5,142 nt of DNA from positions 1-5,142 of the forward strand of contig CACYCU010000106.1 of assembly GCA_902772945.1 (NCBI GenBank), read 5' to 3'. This stretch comes from an uncultured bacterium (GTDB taxonomy: Bacteria > Cyanobacteriota > Vampirovibrionia > Gastranaerophilales > Gastranaerophilaceae). Both the position numbers and the translations under genes were made by a program. Numbering within the stretch: position 1 is the first letter of the stretch; the number at the start of each line of letters is the position of its first letter. Shown here one piece after another: positions 1 through 5,088 of the stretch. The notes under the pieces are model-generated. The model was not told the origin of the DNA. It was given only the letters and a program-made list of their open reading frames with translations, and searched no databases.

Positions 1-991
1 CAACTGTACCTGTAAATTTGTTTTGTGATTCCGAAAATATTTTTCCTATAAAAAATCCTGCTTCTAAAAATGCATTTCTTATTTGCGCTGAGTTTGAATA
101 AGTAAGAATCATTCCATCTTCATTTAAATGGCTGTATAATTCTTTAAAAAAGTCGATTGTCCACAAACAAGGACATTTTGCGGGCGTAAATGCATCTAAA
201 AACATATAGTCATACAAATTTGCATCCTCTTTAATAATCACCCTTGCATCATCAAAATCATACTTAAAACAGAAATCTACATTTTTAAGCACATTAAGAG
301 CCTTTTTATGGCTCGCAGATATATACTTATAATATATATTATGTAAGAACAGGTTTGATCGTCTTAAAAGGGTATATTTGCACCCCTTGTTTTTATAAAA
401 TTCAAATAAACGAATAATAGAGCTGTCAAAAAATTTGCTATATTTTTTTGATTTTGTTAGTTCGATATTCTCACCTTTTATCAATTTTTTTAGCGAATTT
501 AATAAAATTATATTTGTTTCTTTTTCTAATTTATATTTTGATACATAATTTTTATTTAAAAGTTTTTCTATTCTTTTTTTGTTAAATGTATTTTTATTAT
601 TATCAAAAAAACTTTTTTTGTTTTTAAAAAATGGTGATAAAAGAATTAAATTTTTATCTTTGTCTATTGCATGAATAAAAATTTTATATTTTTTGTTATT
701 GGCATGTATCTTATCGTTACTTATAATATTATCAGAACCTATCGGGTAGTTATAGATATTTTTTATAAAATTATTTATGAAACTTTTTGAGTTATATCCA
801 ATTCCAAAACAGATATCTAAAATTTTTATTTCATTTTTGTTTTTAAAATAATTTTCAAAATCCGCAGGTAAGATAAATTTTTCATAAGCTTCGGTTAATG
901 CTCCGTATGTTGAATGATAGATATCATCAACTTCGGGAGAGTATAGGCCTACAGAGCCGTCGTTTGTAAAGTATGGATAAAATTCGTACAT
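1..991 (-). CDS. mnmD: MnmD/MnmC-type tRNA wobble-uridine methyltransferase, C-terminus cut by window edge
   Basis: The minus strand is open for 330 codons from ATG at 991 to the window edge. The product looks like a stand-alone MnmC methyltransferase domain (DUF752/Methyltransf_30). In that family it adds the last methyl group, from SAM, to nm5(s2)U at the wobble position of tRNA, completing the MnmE/MnmG pathway. The N-terminus carries the family's opening (NDGSVGLYSPE, residues 10-20, then YHSTYGALTEAYEKF). SAM-binding motif I is LDICFGIGYN (58-67), and D110 ends the next strand. The signature DAFTP (266-270) with LW (276-277) and DGMILTYSNSAQIRNAFLEAGF (292-313) matches the family's C-terminal part. 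Residues about 112-235 form a Lys/Asn-rich expansion. There is no FAD oxidase domain in the visible part. The start is chosen because the family N-terminus begins right there; no clear Shine-Dalgarno sequence precedes it. It is divergent from thrB. I am confident of the family, less so of the exact substrate. Confidence 0.82.
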   Translation of the reverse strand, partial: MYEFYPYFTNDGSVGLYSPEVDDIYHSTYGALTEAYEKFILPADFENYFKNKNEIKILDICFGIGYNSKSFINNFIKNIYNYPIGSDNIISNDKIHANNKKYKIFIHAIDKDKNLILLSPFFKNKKSFFDNNKNTFNKKRIEKLLNKNYVSKYKLEKETNIILLNSLKKLIKGENIELTKSKKYSKFFDSSIIRLFEFYKNKGCKYTLLRRSNLFLHNIYYKYISASHKKALNVLKNVDFCFKYDFDDARVIIKEDANLYDYMFLDAFTPAKCPCLWTIDFFKELYSHLNEDGMILTYSNSAQIRNAFLEAGFFIGKIFSESQNKFTGTV

Positions 992-1005
992 ATAGCGTCA
1001 AATAT

Positions 1006-1035
1006 ATACTATTACATGTGTGTATAACGGTTCAA
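1006..1035 (-). promoter_or_regulatory. Possible promoter of the MnmD-like gene
   Basis: On the minus strand TTGAAC (1030-1035) is followed after 18 bases by TAGTAT (1006-1011). Transcription would start around 999, leaving a leader of only about 8-10 bases with no Shine-Dalgarno sequence. The match is moderate and AT-rich DNA gives such matches by chance. Confidence 0.35.
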
Positions 1036-1056
1036 ATTGTTCATATATCTTTATTT

Positions 1057-1084
1057 TTGATATTTTGCTTGTTTTTGCTATAAT
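1057..1084 (+). promoter_or_regulatory. Sigma70-type promoter of thrB with extended -10
   Basis: TTGATA (1057-1062), a 16-base spacer and a perfect TATAAT (1079-1084) with the extended element TG at 1076-1077 (TGCTATAAT). The expected transcription start near 1091 gives a leader of about 18 bases that just holds the ribosome binding site. Only the 117-base divergent gap to the MnmD-like gene is available for control. I see no riboswitch or attenuator, so thrB is probably expressed without leader-based control. Confidence 0.75.
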
Positions 1085-1108
1085 AAACTTGAACTTTGAA
1101 AGGAAGAT

Positions 1109-2062
1109 ATGAAAATAAGTGTAAAAGTTCCGGCTACTACAGCCAATATTGGCCCCGGTTTTGATTGTTTAGGGATGGCTTTGCCTATATATAACACAAT
1201 TACAATTGAGGAGACTGTTTTACCGGGTACCGGAATCGAAATAAATGTTATAAATGACGAGAATGTCACAAATGATTTGATTTTGGAGCATGTTCCTCAA
1301 GATGAAAACAGCATAATATATAAGGCTGTAGAACTTTTGTATAACTCAATAGGCCAAACTCCGAGTGAGTTAAAAATAACCGTTCAGTCTCAAATTCCAA
1401 TTGCAAGGGGTTTAGGCAGCAGTGCATCCGTAATTGTCGGAGGTCTGCTTGCGGCAAATGAATTACTGGGAAAACCTGCAGATGAAGTGGCATTGTTATC
1501 TATTGCAACTGAAGTCGAGGGACATCCGGACAATGTTACTCCTGCTATCGTTGGCGGTTTGGTTTTAACTTCTCAGGAAGATGACGGCAGAATAGTTTAT
1601 ACAAAACTTGATTGGCCTGAAGAATGGGCTATAACTGTTTGTATTCCTGATTATGAATTGTCTACCGATATCTCAAGATCAGTATTACCTAAGGAAGTTC
1701 CTATGCCGGATGCTGTTTTTAATGCAAAGCGCTTGGGTATGTTTGTTCAAGCCGTAAATAAAAAGGATGAAATTCTTATGAGGCTTGCATTACAAGATAA
1801 ACTTCATCAACCTTACAGAATGAAGTTAGTTCCGGGATTAGATAAAATTATTGAAAATTTAAAACACGAAGAAGATGTTTTAGGCTGTGTATTAAGCGGT
1901 GCAGGTCCATCTATATTAGTTATATCACGTAAAAACAATTTAGATAAAATCAGGTCAATTGTAAAAGAGACCTGGGAAGATTTGAATGTAAAAGTTGATA
2001 TAAAAACTTTACCGGTAGAACCTTTAGGCGCTATGGTCATAAATGACGAAAAAAACAGCTAG
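1109..2062 (+). CDS. thrB: Homoserine kinase (GHMP kinase family)
   Basis: Cytoplasmic enzyme that phosphorylates L-homoserine with ATP to O-phosphohomoserine, the substrate of threonine synthase. All three GHMP kinase motifs are present: PATTANIGPGFD near the N-terminus (8-19), the ATP phosphate-binding loop PIARGLGSSAS (97-107), and SGAGPS near the C-terminus (263-268). EGHPDN (137-142) is the typical homoserine kinase stretch following the loop. The 317-residue length is normal for ThrB and the gene looks intact. The ATG at 1109 is preceded by AAAGGAAG (1099-1106) and starts directly with the conserved beta strand MKISVKVPATTANIG, which fixes the start. It ends in TAG. No thrA or thrC lies beside it; the next gene is convergent, so it is a single-gene transcription unit in this window. 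Confidence 0.96.
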   Translation: MKISVKVPATTANIGPGFDCLGMALPIYNTITIEETVLPGTGIEINVINDENVTNDLILEHVPQDENSIIYKAVELLYNSIGQTPSELKITVQSQIPIARGLGSSASVIVGGLLAANELLGKPADEVALLSIATEVEGHPDNVTPAIVGGLVLTSQEDDGRIVYTKLDWPEEWAITVCIPDYELSTDISRSVLPKEVPMPDAVFNAKRLGMFVQAVNKKDEILMRLALQDKLHQPYRMKLVPGLDKIIENLKHEEDVLGCVLSGAGPSILVISRKNNLDKIRSIVKETWEDLNVKVDIKTLPVEPLGAMVINDEKNS

Positions 2063-2120
2063 AAATTTCATGAGATTATTCGGCTAAAACCCAAGAATGT
2101 ATTTAGCGTGCACATAATAA

Positions 2121-2142
2121 AAGAGGCTCGATTGAGCCTCTT
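2121..2142. terminator. Bidirectional rho-independent terminator
   Basis: A perfect 9-bp stem, AAGAGGCTC (2121-2129) and GAGCCTCTT (2134-2142), with a GATT loop. It lies between the convergent stops of thrB (2062) and the Met-rich gene (2162). On the minus strand the stem runs into TTTTATTAT, a fair U-tract; on the plus strand it runs into TTGTTATATT, a weaker one. It probably ends transcription from both sides and is strongest for the minus-strand gene. Confidence 0.85.
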
Positions 2143-2161
2143 GTTATATTCCTTATCCCTT

Positions 2162-2686
2162 TTATGCCTGAGCTGTGTATTCTGGAACAATGCTCTTAGC
2201 ATCCGCTTTTTCTTCTTGTTTGTATGCTTCGTATTCTTGTTGAGCAATTTGTAACCTAGATTTTAAATTATCATTTTCTATTTGCAACGAATCTTCTAAA
2301 TCTTTTAATGCTTGTAAATCAGCTTGCTTTTGCATTTCAAACATATTTTGCCACATTGATTGTGCTTGTGAATATTGCATTTGGACCATTTGGGCAAACA
2401 TTGCGTATTGATTCATATCCATACCTGTTGCCCCCATCATCATAGGATTCATCATGCCTACTTGCATACCCGGGTTCATTCCCATATAACCAAAGATGGC
2501 AGCCTGCATTTGAGCTTGCATTTGCGACTTCATGTTGCGCTCTTGCGCTTCATACATCTTGGTTTTATCACCTATTTCTCTTGTAACTTGGCGCAGGCGA
2601 CTCTGGATGCCTATCATCTGAAACTGAATGTCTCTGACAAGCTTCCCGGTCATCAATTTACCGTATGCGCCCATTAAGAAACCCAT
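2162..2686 (-). CDS. Unrecognised Met/Gln-rich protein with flanking coiled-coil segments
   Basis: A 174-residue protein of unknown function. Residues about 15-62 are charged and heptad-like (RDIQFQMIGIQSRLRQVTRE onward), as expected for an amphipathic helix or coiled coil. Residues about 64-90 are Gly/Met/Pro-rich (GYMGMNPGMQVGMMNPMMMG) and probably flexible or weakly membrane-seeking. Residues about 95-160 are Gln-rich and helical, ending in a clear coiled-coil stretch (LKDLEDSLQIENDNLKSRLQ, 127-146). By my count it has 24 Met (about 14%) and a single Trp and no Cys. There is no signal peptide and no confident transmembrane helix. ATG at 2686 has AAAGGA (2694-2699) at good spacing, so translation is well supported. 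Expression as a single gene is likely, with a strong terminator downstream. I recall similar Met-rich proteins in Gastranaerophilales genomes but cannot verify this. A secreted, surface or structural role is only a guess. Confidence 0.8.
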   Translation of the reverse strand: MGFLMGAYGKLMTGKLVRDIQFQMIGIQSRLRQVTREIGDKTKMYEAQERNMKSQMQAQMQAAIFGYMGMNPGMQVGMMNPMMMGATGMDMNQYAMFAQMVQMQYSQAQSMWQNMFEMQKQADLQALKDLEDSLQIENDNLKSRLQIAQQEYEAYKQEEKADAKSIVPEYTAQA

Positions 2687-2761
2687 GTCTGTATCCTTTG
2701 TGTTTTGTCCTCGTAACTATATAAAGTATATTATTGTTAAATAATTGCCTTTTTTTAAAAA

Positions 2762-2803
2762 AAATGTTAAGATTTTGTAACATTTGTAAAGAATATTTTA
2801 CAA
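2762..2803. repeat. Two adjacent inverted repeats in a divergent intergenic region
   Basis: The 195-base gap 2687-2881 separates divergent genes. AAATGTTA (2762-2769) is inverted as TAACATTT (2778-2785) across 8 bases. TTGTAAA (2784-2790) is inverted as TTTACAA (2797-2803) across 6 bases. The two repeats overlap by two bases. Spaced half-sites of this kind suit dimeric repressors, but the DNA is very AT-rich and short repeats arise easily. Confidence 0.4.
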
Positions 2804-2824
2804 TTCAAAAGCAAAAAATTGCTC

Positions 2825-2838
2825 ATATTGCGCAATAT
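2825..2838. promoter_or_regulatory. 14-bp perfect palindrome, candidate operator
   Basis: ATATTGCGCAATAT reads the same on both strands and contains the only G+C-rich core (GCGC) in the surrounding AT-rich spacer. It is framed by GCT at 2821-2823 and AGC at 2839-2841, offset by one base. It lies about 30 bases upstream of the putative -10 element of the radical SAM gene, a place where an activator or repressor could act. The regulator is unknown. Confidence 0.4.
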
Positions 2839-2864
2839 AGCTATTTTATAAAATAATTAATTTA

Positions 2865-2873
2865 TGATAAAAT
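2865..2873 (+). promoter_or_regulatory. Putative extended -10 promoter giving a near-leaderless transcript
   Basis: TGATAAAAT (TG at 2865-2866, -10 hexamer TAAAAT at 2868-2873) resembles the TGCTATAAT elements elsewhere in this window. I see no good -35 element. The predicted transcription start near 2880 is one or two bases from the ATG at 2882, and no Shine-Dalgarno sequence is present. Confidence 0.45.
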
Positions 2874-2881
2874 AGTTTTTA

Positions 2882-3319
2882 ATGAATGAACAATATTTAT
2901 ATAAATCAATAAATAATATAAATAATGATTATGTTGTTTGGATGGGATTCCCGGGAAAATACTCTTTTTCCTTGTCATCTTTAGGCTTTTTGTGGATGTT
3001 TAAGGTCTTGGATGAATGTGAAGAAGTAAATACCGAAAGAATTTGTTCTGATACAATATCCACAAAATACATGGTCAAAAATGTTAATGCTTTTGGCTTT
3101 TCTTTCTCATTTGATTTTGATTTTTTAGAAATATTTAAAATTTTAGAAAAATATGATATACCTCTAAAATCTTCTGATAGAAATACAAATTATCCTTTGT
3201 TATTTGCAGGTGGGCCTGTAGTTAGTGCTAATCCCGAACCATACAGTCAAATATTCGATTTTTTTATCATTGGTGACGGCGAAGACATTAACATAAAAGC
3301 TATTCTAACTTGTAAATAA
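2882..3319 (+). CDS. N-terminal fragment: B12-binding-like Rossmann domain of the radical SAM protein
   Basis: This 145-residue piece is what would be made from ATG 2882 if the TAA at 3317 is a real stop. It contains WMGFPGKYSFSLSSLGFLWM (20-39), the conserved entry of B12-binding/radical SAM proteins, then FGFSFSFDFDFLEIFKILEK, the strand and helix of the Rossmann fold, and LLFAGGPVVSANPEP followed by FDFFIIGDGED, the final strands. The cobalamin lower-ligand motif DxHxxG is absent, so B12 binding is doubtful. On its own this domain carries no iron-sulfur site and should have no catalytic activity. The start has no Shine-Dalgarno sequence, but TAG at 2873-2875 closes the frame upstream, so ATG 2882 is the first possible start. 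Confidence 0.6.
   Translation: MNEQYLYKSINNINNDYVVWMGFPGKYSFSLSSLGFLWMFKVLDECEEVNTERICSDTISTKYMVKNVNAFGFSFSFDFDFLEIFKILEKYDIPLKSSDRNTNYPLLFAGGPVVSANPEPYSQIFDFFIIGDGEDINIKAILTCK
3317..3319 (+). other. Premature in-frame TAA in the radical SAM gene
   Basis: The only stop in 505 codons of family-like sequence. Flanking codons read AILTCK before and NKDRPKDF after, with no loss of frame. TAA also ends the Met-rich gene normally, so the organism uses it as a stop. Confidence 0.85.
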
Positions 3320-3448
3320 AATAAAGACCGTCCAAAAGACTTTATATTAAAAAAAATATCCGAAATAGACGGTATATACGTTCCAAAGTTCAAAAAAGAT
3401 GTTACAAAACACACCAAAAAGCTTTCAGAATGCATTTATACTCCAATA

Positions 3449-4399
3449 TTGTCTGATGAATCATTTTTTGAAAATACTTTTATTATTGAAATGGCAAGAG
3501 GGTGTGCAAATCGATGCGGCTTTTGTCTCGCATCATATTTAAATTTACCTTTGCGCTCTGTACCCGAAAATGATTTATTTTCAGCAATTGATTTTGGACT
3601 TGAACACACTAATAAAATAGCATTTTTAGGAGCTCAGGTTAGTGCACATCCAAAGTTTTTCGACGTTTGTGAATATATTAATAAAAAAATCTCACAAGGT
3701 AAAAATATTGAAATGCACTTTTCTTCTTTAAGAATTGATGCTATAACTCCGGAAGTTGTAAAAACTCTCGCGGCTGCCGGACAAAAAAATATAACTTTGG
3801 CGATTGAAGCAGGGAGTGAAAGATTAAGAAAAACAATTAATAAAAATATTACAGAAGAACAAATTATAAATGCAGTTAAAATAGTAGCAGAAAACGGACT
3901 AAAAGGGGTAAAAATATACGGAATGCTTGGAATTCCCTCAGAAACAAAAGATGATATTGATTCGATTATTAAACTTGCTAAAAATTTAAAAAAAGAATTT
4001 AAAAATATATCATTTGGATTTTCCACATTTGTTCCAAAACCGCATACACCTTTTCAATGGTGCGGCAGAGAGCAGACTGTCAATTTAGAAAAGAAAATAT
4101 CATATTTACAAAAGGAGATGCACAAATCAGGCATTCAAGTTAATTTACCAAGCGCAAAATGGGATTATTGGCAAGCAGTTTTGTCAAGAGGGGACAGTTC
4201 ATTAACAGATTTTTTAATTGAAGTATATAAAGATGGCGGAAATTTAGGTGCTTTCAAAAAGCTTGCAAAAAAAATGAATATAAACTCGGATTACTTTGCA
4301 CTTAACAATTTTGACACAAAAGACAAGCTCCCTTGGGATTTTATAAAAATTTCTCCCGGAAAAGATTTTCTAATATCTGAGTATAACAGACTGCTATAG
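3449..4399 (+). CDS. C-terminal fragment: radical SAM catalytic domain
   Basis: The stretch after the internal stop holds the catalytic half. Using numbering of the full reading frame, the 4Fe-4S/SAM motif CANRCGFC (208-215) is an intact CxxxCxxC preceded by EMARG. EAGSERLRK (309-317), GMLGIPSET and FVPKPHTPFQW (383-393) are standard radical SAM barrel elements of MiaB-like and B12-binding relatives. No catalytic residue is missing. The coordinates begin at TTG 3449, the first conventional alternative start after the stop, but it has no ribosome binding site. The codons between 3320 and 3448 (NKDRPKDFILKKISEIDG, then IYVP) are also clearly family-like, which argues that they belong to the protein and that TTG is not a natural start. 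The gene ends in TAG within the six bases shared with the convergent gene. Confidence 0.6.
   Translation: MSDESFFENTFIIEMARGCANRCGFCLASYLNLPLRSVPENDLFSAIDFGLEHTNKIAFLGAQVSAHPKFFDVCEYINKKISQGKNIEMHFSSLRIDAITPEVVKTLAAAGQKNITLAIEAGSERLRKTINKNITEEQIINAVKIVAENGLKGVKIYGMLGIPSETKDDIDSIIKLAKNLKKEFKNISFGFSTFVPKPHTPFQWCGREQTVNLEKKISYLQKEMHKSGIQVNLPSAKWDYWQAVLSRGDSSLTDFLIEVYKDGGNLGAFKKLAKKMNINSDYFALNNFDTKDKLPWDFIKISPGKDFLISEYNRLL
4394..4399. other. Palindromic CTATAG shared by the two convergent gene ends
   Basis: Each strand reads CTA (Leu) then TAG (stop) through the same six bases, so both proteins end in Leu with overlapping stop codons. No terminator hairpin lies here, so each transcript must run into the opposite gene. 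Confidence 0.85.
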
Positions 4400-5017
4400 A
4401 GGCTTGTAGTCACAGTATACAAGACTTGACCAACGTTCAAAATAACTTATTTGTGTTGCACTACCGGATTTGATATAAATTCTATGCAGAGAACTGTCAG
4501 GAAGATTCAATGCTGCACAAATAGCTGCTTTTATAACATCCCTGTGAGTAACAATAATAATTCTGTTTCCTATATTTTCTTCAATAATTTTTTCAATAGA
4601 TTCTTTTACCCTCTGTATAAAAGGAGTTACAGCCTCTGCATCATCGGGAGTAGGTATATCAGGATGATTTACAAGTCTTTCAAGAGCATCAGGATACTTT
4701 TCATCAACTTGTTCAAACGTTAAACCATTAAAACTACCGCATTTTCTGGGATGTAAATCCTGAATAATTTCAAAATCTTGTTTAAATAGTTTTGAAACCA
4801 TTTCAGCAGACTGTTTTGCTCTAACAGCCGGCGAAGAATAAATTTTGTCATTCTTAACACCACGCTTTTTTAAAAATTCACAAATTTTTTCTATTTCATT
4901 TTGTCCCATATCACTTAAGGGAGGATATTTTTCCGAATCCGTAAATCTGGCATCCTCACTATATATGGTAGCACCGTTACATATAAAAGTTATTTTACAT
5001 TTTCTATCAAAATACAT
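4394..5017 (-). CDS. Histidine phosphatase superfamily protein with degenerate catalytic motif (probable pseudo-phosphatase)
   Basis: A 207-residue protein with the phosphoglycerate-mutase-like fold. Several superfamily landmarks are clear: LSDMGQNE (34-41, usually LTxxGxxQ), IYSSPAVRAKQSAEMV (59-74, with the phosphate-binding Arg66), and IIIVTHRDVIKA (153-164, with the second catalytic His158). The first motif, normally xRHGxT, reads CNGAT (13-17): the Arg is Cys13 and the nucleophilic His that carries the phosphate is Asn14. The region that usually reads LREIDFGEWEGLT is LHPRKCGSFNGLT (88-100), so the general-acid Glu is also gone. By family knowledge it should not hydrolyse phosphate esters and may bind a ligand instead. 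Relatives include cobalamin phosphatase CobC, PhoE and GpmB types. The ATG at 5017 has GAAGGT (5023-5028) at suitable spacing. It is convergent with the radical SAM gene and shares its last six bases. Confidence 0.88.
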   Translation of the reverse strand: MYFDRKCKITFICNGATIYSEDARFTDSEKYPPLSDMGQNEIEKICEFLKKRGVKNDKIYSSPAVRAKQSAEMVSKLFKQDFEIIQDLHPRKCGSFNGLTFEQVDEKYPDALERLVNHPDIPTPDDAEAVTPFIQRVKESIEKIIEENIGNRIIIVTHRDVIKAAICAALNLPDSSLHRIYIKSGSATQISYFERWSSLVYCDYKPL

Positions 5018-5044
5018 AATTTACCTTCATTTAATTTTATTATT

Positions 5045-5070
5045 ATTATAGCATTTTTTTATGCTATAAT
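5045..5070. repeat. Perfect 10-bp inverted repeat formed by two outward-facing -10 elements
   Basis: ATTATAGCAT (5045-5054), six T, then ATGCTATAAT (5061-5070). The arms are exact reverse complements and each contains an extended -10 box for its own strand. Confidence 0.85.
5063..5070 (+). promoter_or_regulatory. Extended -10 promoter of the LeuD-like gene
   Basis: TGCTATAAT with TG at 5062-5063 and TATAAT at 5065-5070. The -35 region is poor (TTATTA, 5043-5048), so recognition would rest on the extended -10. The start near 5077 falls at the ribosome binding site, giving a leader of about 12 bases. Confidence 0.65.
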
Positions 5071-5088
5071 CAAGAAAAGGAGATTACT

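Larger units (their letters stand above)
2882..4399 (+). pseudogene. B12-binding-fold/radical SAM protein interrupted by an in-frame TAA
   Basis: One frame runs from ATG 2882 to TAG 4399 with a single TAA at 3317-3319 (codon 146). Read through, it gives about 505 residues that look like one complete enzyme: an N-terminal B12-binding-like Rossmann domain (about 15-145), a linker, a radical SAM barrel (about 195-395) and a C-terminal tail with AVLSRGD (432-438) and LPWDFI (483-488). That order and tail resemble the uncharacterised family I know as TIGR03960. The stop falls in the linker just after GDGED, where relatives carry a charged helix (here CK-stop-NKDRPKDF). The frame is unchanged across the stop, so a substitution, not an indel, broke it; GAA to TAA is the simplest route. 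No in-frame ATG with a ribosome binding site follows, so a separate second protein is unlikely. It may be a real nonsense mutation, a strain polymorphism or a sequence error. The substrate is unknown. Confidence 0.8.
5045..5073 (-). promoter_or_regulatory. Promoter of the pseudo-phosphatase gene
   Basis: On the minus strand TTGATT (5068-5073), a 17-base spacer and TATAAT (5045-5050) with an extended TG (TGCTATAAT). The expected start near 5038 leaves about 20 bases of leader carrying the GAAGGT ribosome binding site. Confidence 0.7.

Noticed and set aside
2063..2120. Small gene between thrB and the terminator
   Set aside because: No start codon with a ribosome binding site opens more than a few codons here; the stretch looks like an ordinary 3' untranslated region.
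2375..2677. His-rich open frame on the plus strand inside the Met-rich gene
   Set aside because: Its His/Leu composition is what antisense reading of Met (CAT) and Gln codons gives. It has no ribosome binding site or family motif.
3317..3319. Frameshift or programmed recoding at the radical SAM stop
   Set aside because: The frame before and after TAA is the same, so no shift is needed. TAA is not a selenocysteine or pyrrolysine codon, and I see no clear stimulatory hairpin after it.
4403..4423. CTTGTA/TACAAG inverted repeat as a terminator for the radical SAM gene
   Set aside because: The stem has six weak pairs around a nine-base loop, lies inside the coding end of the opposite gene and has no T-tract.
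4451..4723. Open frames on the plus strand across the phosphatase-fold gene, including 4845-5051
   Set aside because: They are antisense to a gene with clear family motifs, and their Asn/Phe/Ser-rich sequences resemble nothing I know.
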